NCBI RefSeq assembly: GCF_002234595.1
Contig: NZ_NMUL01000006.1
Coordinates: 172,111-236,110 of the forward strand
From: Amycolatopsis vastitatis
GTDB lineage: Bacteria; Actinomycetota; Actinomycetes; Mycobacteriales; Pseudonocardiaceae
Length of the DNA stretch: 64,000 nucleotides
Reading direction: 5' to 3'
Of this stretch, positions 56,923 through 64,000 are shown one piece after another. Within the stretch, counting starts at the first letter, position 1, and each line of letters opens with the position of its first letter. The position numbers and the translations under genes were made by a program. Under the pieces are notes generated by a model. It saw only the letters and a program-made list of their open reading frames with translations, was not told the origin of the DNA and did not search any database.

Positions 56923-58188
56923 CTACACATCGGCCGGCAGGTGCCCGCCCATCCGCTCGATCCGCTGGATCGCCGGCTCCGCGAGGACGCCGTGGACGAT
57001 CACCGACACGGCGACGGCGAGCGCGCCCACCCGCCACAGCACGTCCTGCTGAGGTACCGGGAGCCGGTTGAGCGCGTAGGCCAGGTAGTAGAGCGTGCCG
57101 ATGCCGCGGACGCCGAAGAACGCGATCGCCGCGGTCGCGGGCCGTCCCGGCGACGGCGCGCCGAGCAGGGACAGCCAGCCCACCACCGGCCGCACCACGA
57201 GGACGGCGACGACGGCGATCACCACTTCGAGGGGACGCAGCCCGCGCAGCAGGCCGTCGCCGACGGCCAGTCCCAGCCCGAGCAGGGCGAGCGGGACGAA
57301 CAGCCGTTCCAGCTGGTGGCCGAACGCGTGCAGGACGCCGTGGTACTCGTGCTCGCGCTCCTGGGTGCGGACCGCGACCGCCGCGACGAACACGGCGACG
57401 AACCCGTTGCCGTGACACAGTTCGGAGAGCGCGTAGGGCACGAACGCGAGGGCGAGCAGGACCAGCCCGTCGGCGTACTCGGCCAGCCGCAGCCGGTCCG
57501 ACGGCGTCCGGAAGATCGCCCAGCCGAGCACCCGCCCGGTGACCAGGCCGACCACCACACCGAGCACCAGGGGCAGCAGCAGGTCCACCAGCGCCCAGGA
57601 GAGGTCCAGGCGGGGCGCGCTGCCCGCCAGCGCCAGTCCGAGCAGGACGAACGGCATGGTGAGGCCGTCGTTGAGCCCGGCCTCCGTGGTCAGGGTGAAG
57701 CGGATCTCGTTGTCCCTGGCCAGTTCCGGTTCGACGTCGGGGTGCGGCACGCCGATGTCGCCCGCCAGCACCGGGTCGGTCGGCGCCAGCGCCGCGGCCA
57801 GCAGCAGCGCCACGCCGGGCGCGAGCGCCAGCCACCAGTACCCGAGCAGGGCGATCACCAGGATCGACACCGGCATGGTCAGGGCGAGCAGCCGCCACGT
57901 CGAGCCCCAGCGTCTGAGGCCGAAGGGGCGGTCGACGGACAGGCCCGCCCCGGCGAGCGCGACCAGGATGCCCAGCTGGGTGAAGGATTCCACGCCGTGC
58001 AGGTGGGCGGCCGGGTCACTCCAGCCGTCGCCGTAGGGCTCGGGCAGCGGCAGCAGGCCGAGCCCGATGCCGGCGACGAGCATCACCAGCGGCACCGAGA
58101 ACGGCCGGTCGGCGACCAGCTTCGGCACGATCGCCGCGGCGAGCGCGAGCACGCCGGCCACTCCGAACAACACCGTCAACGACGACAA
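56923..58188 (-). CDS. cation:proton antiporter (CPA1 family)
   Basis: 421 residues with about 12 membrane segments. The CPA1 signature AALAPTDPVLAGDI (ion-binding Asp) and EAGLNDGLTMPFVLL (the ND motif) are present, as well as AFFGVRGIGTLYYLAYAL. Na+ or K+/H+ exchange is expected. The start is TTG 58188, five bases after GGGAGG; no ATG/GTG start with a ribosome site covers the first membrane segment (VLFGVAGVLALAAAIVPKL), so a rare TTG start is inferred. Confidence 0.87.
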   Translation of the reverse strand: MSSLTVLFGVAGVLALAAAIVPKLVADRPFSVPLVMLVAGIGLGLLPLPEPYGDGWSDPAAHLHGVESFTQLGILVALAGAGLSVDRPFGLRRWGSTWRLLALTMPVSILVIALLGYWWLALAPGVALLLAAALAPTDPVLAGDIGVPHPDVEPELARDNEIRFTLTTEAGLNDGLTMPFVLLGLALAGSAPRLDLSWALVDLLLPLVLGVVVGLVTGRVLGWAIFRTPSDRLRLAEYADGLVLLALAFVPYALSELCHGNGFVAVFVAAVAVRTQEREHEYHGVLHAFGHQLERLFVPLALLGLGLAVGDGLLRGLRPLEVVIAVVAVLVVRPVVGWLSLLGAPSPGRPATAAIAFFGVRGIGTLYYLAYALNRLPVPQQDVLWRVGALAVAVSVIVHGVLAEPAIQRIERMGGHLPADV

Positions 58189-58363
58189 GGGTTCCTCCCG
58201 CCCGCTCGTACCCGCACCGCGGCCAGGAGACCCGGTCGAGCGTGCCTCCGGGTTCCACCGGGCGCGCCGCCGGTTCCCCGGAGCCGGAGTAGCGTGACCG
58301 GGGAGAGGCGCGCCGAGGCCCGGATTCCCGGCGCGCGAGCGGCGAAACCGTGAGGAGGCCGCG

Positions 58364-58708
58364 GTGACGGCGACGAACGGGGCCGGCGCGCCGTGCCGGT
58401 TCTGCGGCAGGCGGCGCGATCCCCGGGTGCCCGGCCGGAACGGGCCGATCTGCCTGGACTGCGTCCGCGCGGGCCTGCGCGTGGTGCGCGACGGCGCCGA
58501 CCGGGAGAGCGGTGCCGGGGACGTGCTGGCGGCGGTGACGTCGCCGCTGGCCGCGGTCTGCGACTTCTGCGGCCGCCGCGAGCGCCGGACGTTCCTCGGG
58601 CTCCGGCGCCCGCTGCTGCGCGTGGACTGCGCCGCGCGGGACGCGGTGATCTGCGTGGACTGCCTGGACCACGCCGGGGACGTGTTGAACGTCGCGCTGC
58701 GCCGCTGA
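58364..58708 (+). CDS. ClpX-type zinc-finger protein
   Basis: 114 residues with two Cys4 zinc fingers: PCRFCGRRR...ICLDCVR and VCDFCGRRERR...ICVDCLD. These match the ClpX N-terminal C4 zinc-binding type, which often mediates protein partner or adaptor binding. There is no ATPase, so this is a stand-alone adaptor-like protein of unknown target. GTG 58364 follows GGAGG. It starts 40 bases before the P450 gene and may be cotranscribed with it. Confidence 0.85.
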   Translation: MTATNGAGAPCRFCGRRRDPRVPGRNGPICLDCVRAGLRVVRDGADRESGAGDVLAAVTSPLAAVCDFCGRRERRTFLGLRRPLLRVDCAARDAVICVDCLDHAGDVLNVALRR

Positions 58709-58747
58709 CGGCGTTTCCCGCCCGGGCGGCGCGGGTAGCCGCGCGCT

Positions 58748-60079
58748 ATGACGTCCACTCAGGAGAACCTCACGCGACCGGCGACCGCCTCGGTGGGCGA
58801 GACCGTCCGTGTCGCGGCCGAAGTGGCGCTGCCCACGCTTCTCGGCGGAGTGATCAAACGGCGTCCGGCGGCGATGGCGCTGGCCGGCAAGCTCGGCCTC
58901 GACTCCTCCGCCGTGCGGCTCCTGCGGCGGCTGCGCGACCGCCATGGCGCGCGGCCGCTGAAGCTGCGCGTGCCCGGCCGGTCGGTGGGGCTGGCCCTGT
59001 CCGGCGAGGACGTGGCGGCGGTGCTGGCCGGCGCACCGGTGCCGTTCAGTCCGTCCACAGTGGAGAAACGAGCCGCGCTGGCGCACTTCCAGCCGCACGG
59101 CGTGCTGATCTCGGACGCCGCCGCCCGCCGTCCGCGCCGCCGGTTCACCGAGGCCGTGCTCGAGCCCGGGCGTCCGCTGCACGAGCTCGCGGCACCCTTC
59201 GCGCGCGCGACCGCCGAGGAAGCCGCCGTCGTGCTCAGCGAAGCCACGCACGACGGCGAACTGAACTGGGACGCCTTCAACGTCGCGTGGTGGCGGCTGG
59301 TCCGCCGTGTCGTGCTCGGTTCGGGGGCCCGTGACGACGCCGCGCTCACCGACCTGCTCGAACGCCTGCGGCTCGACGCGAACTGGGCCTACCTGCACCC
59401 GCGGCGCGAGCGGGTGCGCGCGCGGTTCCACGAACGGCTGACCGCGCACCTGGGCCGGGCCGAGCCCGGCAGCCTCGCGGCCGTGATCGCGGCGGTCGGC
59501 GCGGACGGCGAGATCGGCCCGGCCGACCAGGTGGCGCACTGGCTGTTCGCCTTCGACGCGGCGGGCATGGTGACCTACCGGACGCTGGCCCTCCTGGCGG
59601 CCCACCCGGCGGCACTGGAACGCGCCCGCACCGAGCTCGCCGGCTTCGACCCGGCGTCGCCGGACCAGCTGAGCTACCTGCGCGCCTGCGTGCTGGAGGC
59701 AGTGCGGCTGTGGCCGACCACGCCGATGATCCTGCGGGAGACCACCGAGGAGACGTCCTGGGGTCCGGCAGGAACCACGGTGCTGATCTTCGCGCCGCTC
59801 TTCCACCGCGACCCGGACCTGCCCTACGCCGACCGCTTCGAGCCGGACATCTGGCTCGACGGCCGGGCGGAGCGGAACCCGGCGCTCGTCCCGTTCAGCG
59901 CGGGCCCGGCGGTCTGCCCGGGACGCGACCTCGTCCAGTTCTGCGCGAGCACGATGCTGGCGAACCTGCTGCGCGGCCACCGTTTCGAGCAGGCGTCGGG
60001 CCCGGTGCTGTCCCCGGACCGCCCCCTCCCCGCCACCCTCGACAACTTCCACCTGCGCCTCAACCTCCTGCCGGGCTGA
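58748..60079 (+). CDS. cytochrome P450
   Basis: 443 residues. I-helix AFDAAGMVTYRTLALLA (A-G-x-x-T type), K-helix EAVR (the ExxR pair), PERF-equivalent ADRFEPDIWLDG, and haem-Cys motif FSAGPAVCPGRD with Cys ~390. Its N-terminus is soluble, and no ferredoxin or reductase gene adjoins it. Substrate unknown; the family resembles CYP1xx bacterial oxidases of lipids/terpenes. A short zinc-finger gene precedes it, and the repeat element at 60084 follows its stop. Confidence 0.93.
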   Translation: MTSTQENLTRPATASVGETVRVAAEVALPTLLGGVIKRRPAAMALAGKLGLDSSAVRLLRRLRDRHGARPLKLRVPGRSVGLALSGEDVAAVLAGAPVPFSPSTVEKRAALAHFQPHGVLISDAAARRPRRRFTEAVLEPGRPLHELAAPFARATAEEAAVVLSEATHDGELNWDAFNVAWWRLVRRVVLGSGARDDAALTDLLERLRLDANWAYLHPRRERVRARFHERLTAHLGRAEPGSLAAVIAAVGADGEIGPADQVAHWLFAFDAAGMVTYRTLALLAAHPAALERARTELAGFDPASPDQLSYLRACVLEAVRLWPTTPMILRETTEETSWGPAGTTVLIFAPLFHRDPDLPYADRFEPDIWLDGRAERNPALVPFSAGPAVCPGRDLVQFCASTMLANLLRGHRFEQASGPVLSPDRPLPATLDNFHLRLNLLPG

Positions 60080-60083
60080 AGCG

Positions 60084-60222
60084 CCCCAATGTGGCGTTCG
60101 GTGCGTTGGACGCAACCAACGCCACATTGGGTGCGTTGGACGCAACCAACGCCACATTGGGTGCGTTGGACGCAACCAACGCCACATTGGGTGCGTTGGA
60201 CGCAACCAACGCCACATTGGGG
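60084..60222. repeat. four 30-bp tandem repeats with flanking inverted arm
   Basis: Four exact copies of a 30-bp unit occupy 60101-60220. The unit contains TGCGTTGGACGCA (stem TGCGT/ACGCA) and ends CGCCACATTGG. On the left, CCCCAATGTGGCG at 60084 is the inverse of the right end CGCCACATTGGGG, so the whole block is framed by an inverted repeat of about 15 bp and can fold into alternative long hairpins. It sits between convergent genes (P450 plus, rhamnosidase minus), the place for a two-way terminator. No spacers, so not CRISPR. Confidence 0.92.
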
Positions 60223-60236
60223 TGTTTGTCAGCCGG

Positions 60237-63200
60237 TCACGCCGGAGCCGTGAAGACGTACGAACCCGCGGGCAGGAAGTACGTCCCCGGCGCGGACGGC
60301 ACGGCTTCGGGCGGTGCGGTGACCGACCCGGGCCGCGACGTCGGCACCCGGACCGTTGCCGAGGTGCCCGCCGGGATCGTCACGCGCAGCGTCAGCTTCC
60401 CGGCCGAGATCGACCAGTCGCTGACCGCGCCGCCGTACGGTGTCTCGTACGCCGACTTCGCCGACGTCAGGCCGCCGCCCGGGCGGGGCGCCACCAGCAG
60501 TGACGCGTACCCCGGTGAAGCCGGGGCGAGCCCGCCGACCGACCGGTACAGGAAGTCGCCGACCGACCCGAGCCCGTAGTGGTTGAACGAGTTCATCCCC
60601 GGGTCGTTGAACGAGCCGTCCGGCTTGATGCCGTCCCAGCGCTCCCAGACCGTCGTCGCACCGTGGCCGATCATGTAGCCCCAGCCGGGGAAGTCCGGCT
60701 GCAGCAACACCTGGTAGGCGACGTCGGCGTGGCCGTGCGCCGCCAGCACCGGCAGCAGGTTCTCCACCCCGAGGAAGCCGACACTCAGGTGCCCGCCCGC
60801 CGCGGCGACGCGGGCCGCCAGCTTGTCCGCCGCCGGCTGGACCAGGGAAGCCGGCAGCAGACCGAACGCCAGCGCCAGGACGTACCCGGTTTGCGAGCCC
60901 GACCCGATCGTGCCGTCGGCCGCCACGAACCGTCCGGTGAACGCGGCCCCGACCTGGTTGGCGAGCGTTCCGTACTTCGCCGCTTCGGCGCCGTGCCCGG
61001 TGGCCGCCGCCATCCGCGACACCAGCCGTGACGACCACGCGAAGAACGCCGTCGAGACCAGGTCCTGCGCGGTGTTGTCGTTGACGTTGAGCCAGTCCCC
61101 GTAGGTCTGGTGGTCGCGGATCAGGTCCGCGCCCGACGTCGAGCGCAGGTACTCGACCCACCGGACCATCGCGGCGAAGTGCTCCTGGATCACGCCCGTG
61201 TCGCCGTAACGCTGCCACAGCGTGTAGGGCACGATGACGCCCGCGTCGCCCCAGCCCGCCGTGCCGGAGCCGCCCAGCACGCCCGGTGCCACGTCGGTGA
61301 AGGAACCGTCGTCGTGCTGCGCGTCGACCAGGTCGTCGCTGAACTTGCCGAGGAAGTTCGCGACGTCGAGGTTGAACGCCGACGTGCCGGCGAAGATCCC
61401 GATGTCGCCGGTCCAGCCGAGCCGTTCGTCGCGCTGCGGGCAGTCGCTCGGCACCGACAGCATGTTCGAGCGCTCACCCCAGAGGATGTTGTGCTGCAGC
61501 TGGTTCACCAGCGCGTTCGACGTCGTGAACGTCCCGGCCTGCGCGCCGGAGGTCCACATCGCCCGGCCGGTGAGGGTGGCCGCGGCCGGGGCCGACGGCA
61601 GTCCGGTCAGCTCGACGTACCGGTAGCCGTGCACGGTGAACCGCGGTTCGTACGTCTCGGCGCGGCCGGTGCCCGCCAGCGTGAACCGGTCCGTGGCCTG
61701 GGCCGCGCGGAGGTTGGTGGTGTAGATCGTCCCGTCCGGGTTGAGCACCTCCGCGTGCCGCATGGTCACCGTCGTGCCGGCCGGCCCGGTCACCGAAAGC
61801 CGGTTCCAGCCGCTGAAGTTCTGGCCCAGGTCGGCCACCCAGACGCCCGGCTTCGGCTGCGTCCACGAGACCGGGTGGAACTCCTGCTGCACGGTGACGC
61901 CGCTGTCCGCCTGGGGCACCAGGTTCGGCCGGTCGCCGCCGCGGAGACGGACGGCCGCCCAGCCGCGGGCGTCGAACCCGGGCCGGTCCCAGCCGGTCGC
62001 GAGCCGTGCGTCGTAGGTTTCGCCCTGGTAGAGGTCGTCGGCGCGGATCGGGCCGTCGCCTGCCGTCCAGGTGCCGTCGGTCGCGATCGTGGTGCTCGTG
62101 CCGTCGGTGAAGGTCAGCCGCAGCTGCGCCGAATACCACGGCTCGGTGCCGTACTTCTGGCTGCCGGCGATCCCGATGCTGCCGGAGTACCAGCCGTTGC
62201 CCACCATCGCGCCGAGGACGTTCTCCCCGGCGCGGATCTGCCCGGTGACGTCGGAAACGCGGTACTGCAGGCGTTTCGTGTAGTCGGTCCACCCCGGCGC
62301 GAGGACTTCCGAGCCCACCTTGGCGCCGTTGAGGTGCGTCTCCTGCAGGCCGAGCGCGGTCGTCAGCAGCCGTGCGCTCGCCACCGGCTTCGAGACGGTG
62401 AAGCTCTTGCGCAGCAGGGGAGCGGGCGCGCTGACGGCGACGTTCGCCCCCCACGGCCCGGTGCCGTACGCGGTCAACGCGCGGGCCGCGGGCCAGGCGC
62501 TGTCGTCGAAGGCGCGTTGCTGCCAGCCGTCCGGACCGCTCTGGCTCGCCTTCCACGTCCCGTCGGTGACGAGCGTCGGTCCACCTTGGACGGTCAGCTT
62601 CGCGATCGTCCCGGCGGGGCTCTGCGTGGTGTTCTCCGTGCTCACCGCGATGGTGTTCGCGCCGGCCGTCAGCAGGCCGCCGATCTCGGTGACCGCGGCG
62701 GTCTTCCACGAGTCGGCGACCCGCGGCGAGTCGCTGACGCGGGTCCCGTTGACCCACACGGTGGCGGTGTCGTCGCCGGTCACGACGAGCGTGGCTTTCG
62801 CGGGAGCCGAGGTCAGGTCGACGGTCTTGCGGAAGAACCGGGTCGACGGCGGGACACCGCCGACGGGATCGCCCTCCGGGTACCAGATCCAGTTCGCCCC
62901 GGCGAGGTCCGGGCCGGCCGTGGCGCGGCCGACGAAGGCGCCCGTCCACTCGGTCGCCGGGGTGCGCAGCGCGGTTTCGAAGCGCTGGACCGGGCTCCAG
63001 CCGCTCGTCCGGCCCTGGCCGTCCCAGACCCGGACGCGCCACGTGTAGGCGGTCAGCGACCCGAGTGCGGGACCGCCGTAGGCGACGTCGGACTGCTGGG
63101 CGGAGGCGACTCGGCCGCTGTCCCAGACGCTGCTTCCGTTGGCGGACACCACGATCTGGTACGCCGACTGGCGTTGCTGCGCGGCCGGGGACGCGAGTTT

Positions 63201-63890
63201 CCAGCCGAAGCGCGCCTGCGCGGGATCGACCCCGAGGGGGTTCACCCGGTTCCCGATGGTGGCGCTCGCGACCGAAAGGGGTGACGGTGTGGCGGGATTC
63301 GGCGTGGTGACGCCGGCGCGCCAGGGTGCGGTGCCGTAGGCGCCGAGGTCCGTGGCCGCGGCCCACGTCCCGTCGGCGAAGCCCGGCTGTTCCCAGCCCT
63401 CGGGCGCGGTCGCCGCGCTCTTCCAGGCGGTTCCCGTGGTCAGGTCGGTGGTGCCTGCCGCGGTCGTCACCCGCAGGCGGCCGAGCAGGCCGGCCGGGCC
63501 GCCTTCGTTGCGGGCCGCGACGGCGAGGGTGTTGACCCCGGGGGTCAGCGCCGGCCGCAGGTCCACCGGCAGCGCCGTCCGCCACGCCTGCGGGGTGCGG
63601 GCGGACGAGGCGAGCGGCGTGCCGTTGAGCCAGACGTCGGCGGTGTCGTCGCCGGTGACGACGAACCGGGCGTCGGAGACCGCCCCGGCGGGGACGGTGA
63701 ACGTCGTGCGGAAGTAGCGGGTCCCGGCCGGCGCCGCGACGCGGGGGTTGCCCTCCGGGTACCAGATCCAGTGCGCACCGGCCAGGTCCACCGGGGGAGC
63801 GGCGCCGGCCGGTGGCACCGCGCCGGCGGACAGGACGAGGATCGCGGCGAGCGTGGTGGTGGTCGCGCGCCAGAGCTTCGAGCGCAGCAT
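60237..63890 (-). CDS. secreted GH78 alpha-L-rhamnosidase
   Basis: 1217 residues. Signal peptide (KLWRATTTTLAAILVLSAGAVPPAGAA) then two homologous N-terminal beta-sandwich domains, each starting LAGA(H/N)WIWYPEG and holding VVTGDDTA(D/T)VW(L/V)NGT; a fibronectin-like part; a bacterial alpha-L-rhamnosidase N region (WYSGSIGI, YTKRLQYRV); and the (alpha/alpha)6 catalytic domain with SVPSDCPQRDERLGWTGDIGIF (parts VPSDCPQRDERLGW), WGDAGVIVPYTLW and SFNHYGLGSVGDFLY. Glu/Asp of the DER and GD motifs are the expected catalytic residues. It releases rhamnose from plant glycosides or polysaccharide outside the cell. ATG 63890 follows GGGAG; a LacI-type site lies upstream. Confidence 0.93.
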   Translation of the reverse strand: MLRSKLWRATTTTLAAILVLSAGAVPPAGAAPPVDLAGAHWIWYPEGNPRVAAPAGTRYFRTTFTVPAGAVSDARFVVTGDDTADVWLNGTPLASSARTPQAWRTALPVDLRPALTPGVNTLAVAARNEGGPAGLLGRLRVTTAAGTTDLTTGTAWKSAATAPEGWEQPGFADGTWAAATDLGAYGTAPWRAGVTTPNPATPSPLSVASATIGNRVNPLGVDPAQARFGWKLASPAAQQRQSAYQIVVSANGSSVWDSGRVASAQQSDVAYGGPALGSLTAYTWRVRVWDGQGRTSGWSPVQRFETALRTPATEWTGAFVGRATAGPDLAGANWIWYPEGDPVGGVPPSTRFFRKTVDLTSAPAKATLVVTGDDTATVWVNGTRVSDSPRVADSWKTAAVTEIGGLLTAGANTIAVSTENTTQSPAGTIAKLTVQGGPTLVTDGTWKASQSGPDGWQQRAFDDSAWPAARALTAYGTGPWGANVAVSAPAPLLRKSFTVSKPVASARLLTTALGLQETHLNGAKVGSEVLAPGWTDYTKRLQYRVSDVTGQIRAGENVLGAMVGNGWYSGSIGIAGSQKYGTEPWYSAQLRLTFTDGTSTTIATDGTWTAGDGPIRADDLYQGETYDARLATGWDRPGFDARGWAAVRLRGGDRPNLVPQADSGVTVQQEFHPVSWTQPKPGVWVADLGQNFSGWNRLSVTGPAGTTVTMRHAEVLNPDGTIYTTNLRAAQATDRFTLAGTGRAETYEPRFTVHGYRYVELTGLPSAPAAATLTGRAMWTSGAQAGTFTTSNALVNQLQHNILWGERSNMLSVPSDCPQRDERLGWTGDIGIFAGTSAFNLDVANFLGKFSDDLVDAQHDDGSFTDVAPGVLGGSGTAGWGDAGVIVPYTLWQRYGDTGVIQEHFAAMVRWVEYLRSTSGADLIRDHQTYGDWLNVNDNTAQDLVSTAFFAWSSRLVSRMAAATGHGAEAAKYGTLANQVGAAFTGRFVAADGTIGSGSQTGYVLALAFGLLPASLVQPAADKLAARVAAAGGHLSVGFLGVENLLPVLAAHGHADVAYQVLLQPDFPGWGYMIGHGATTVWERWDGIKPDGSFNDPGMNSFNHYGLGSVGDFLYRSVGGLAPASPGYASLLVAPRPGGGLTSAKSAYETPYGGAVSDWSISAGKLTLRVTIPAGTSATVRVPTSRPGSVTAPPEAVPSAPGTYFLPAGSYVFTAPA

Positions 63891-63925
63891 GCGGGCTCCC
63901 TTACGGCGGGGATGGGGCCGACGAA

Positions 63926-63939
63926 TTAGAACGTTTCAA
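63926..63939. promoter_or_regulatory. LacI-type operator before the rhamnosidase
   Basis: Read on the minus strand, TTGAAACGTTCTAA has the AACGTT centre and near-twofold symmetry of LacI/GalR sites, 36 bp before the ATG. The region around it is AT-rich. A GTGACTGTAATCAC-like stretch (63953-63966) lies further upstream and could be another site. Confidence 0.55.
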
Positions 63940-64000
63940 CCAGGCCTGCCGTGTGACTGTAATCACGAGGTCACATGTTGGCAATACTCCACCGGGAGGC

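Noticed and set aside
60101..60220. Possible CRISPR array
   Set aside because: The four 30-bp copies are directly joined without spacers.
1..64000. Prophage, integrative element or insertion sequence
   Set aside because: No integrase, transposase, terminal repeats or att-type duplication was seen; gene content and composition are even across the window.

Overview
The window looks like chromosomal DNA from a high-GC filamentous actinomycete, most probably Amycolatopsis or a near relative (Pseudonocardiaceae). This rests on very GC-rich third codon positions, frequent GTG starts, many regulators and secreted proteins, and actinobacterial families such as DUF6292-like, DUF4326, DUF4360 and BlaA/BlaB-type genes. 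The genus is an inference. I see no transposase, integrase, phage gene, CRISPR array or polyketide/peptide assembly line.

Layout. 1-270 is the 3' end of an LppU-like gene. 539-10343 is a LuxR/AAA regulator followed by a tightly packed five-gene unit: a repeat protein, two dynamin-like GTPases, an acidic/His-rich protein and a membrane-anchored Hsp70. It resembles the mycobacterial iniR-iniBAC locus but has extra parts, and is the most interesting region. 10361-16251 holds cutA, an RraA-like gene and a signalling cluster: two response regulators, an anti-sigma-type ATPase, a double-PAS kinase and a STAS protein. 16299-22898 has an orphan TPR-like membrane protein, a PaaK-like ligase with a divergent MarR gene, and a Val/Pro-repeat secreted protein. 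23241-28152 has a secreted glutaminase-like/lectin enzyme and a compact polyamine operon (PLP decarboxylase, speD, speE). 28336-43170 is a mixed region of secreted proteins (DUF4360, S1 protease, M15 peptidase), an MMPL exporter with its MarR repressor, a sulfatase-fold membrane enzyme, hydrolases, TetR pairs, VOC and DoxX.

43563-48604 has a PucR-type regulator and then a class A beta-lactamase divergent from a LysR gene and a penicillin-recognising-like gene, matching the blaA-blaB arrangement of Streptomyces. 49827-53974 is a full selenocysteine locus: selD facing away from selC (tRNA-Sec), selA and selB. The selA ATG shares its A with the CCA end of the tRNA. 53971-63890 has an XRE regulator, an SDR, a dehalogenase-like hydrolase, CsbD, a cation/proton antiporter, a zinc-finger protein, a P450, a four-copy 30-bp repeat element and a large secreted GH78 rhamnosidase.

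Sequence-level signals that genes do not explain include two matching DasR/GntR-type sites, LacI-, MarR- and TetR-type operators beside the genes they probably control, several perfect terminator hairpins, a decayed oxidoreductase tail, and a recurring 13-bp near-palindrome (GTCCACAGTGGAC type) that forces rare codons inside genes. All calls come from reading the sequence; no database search was run.
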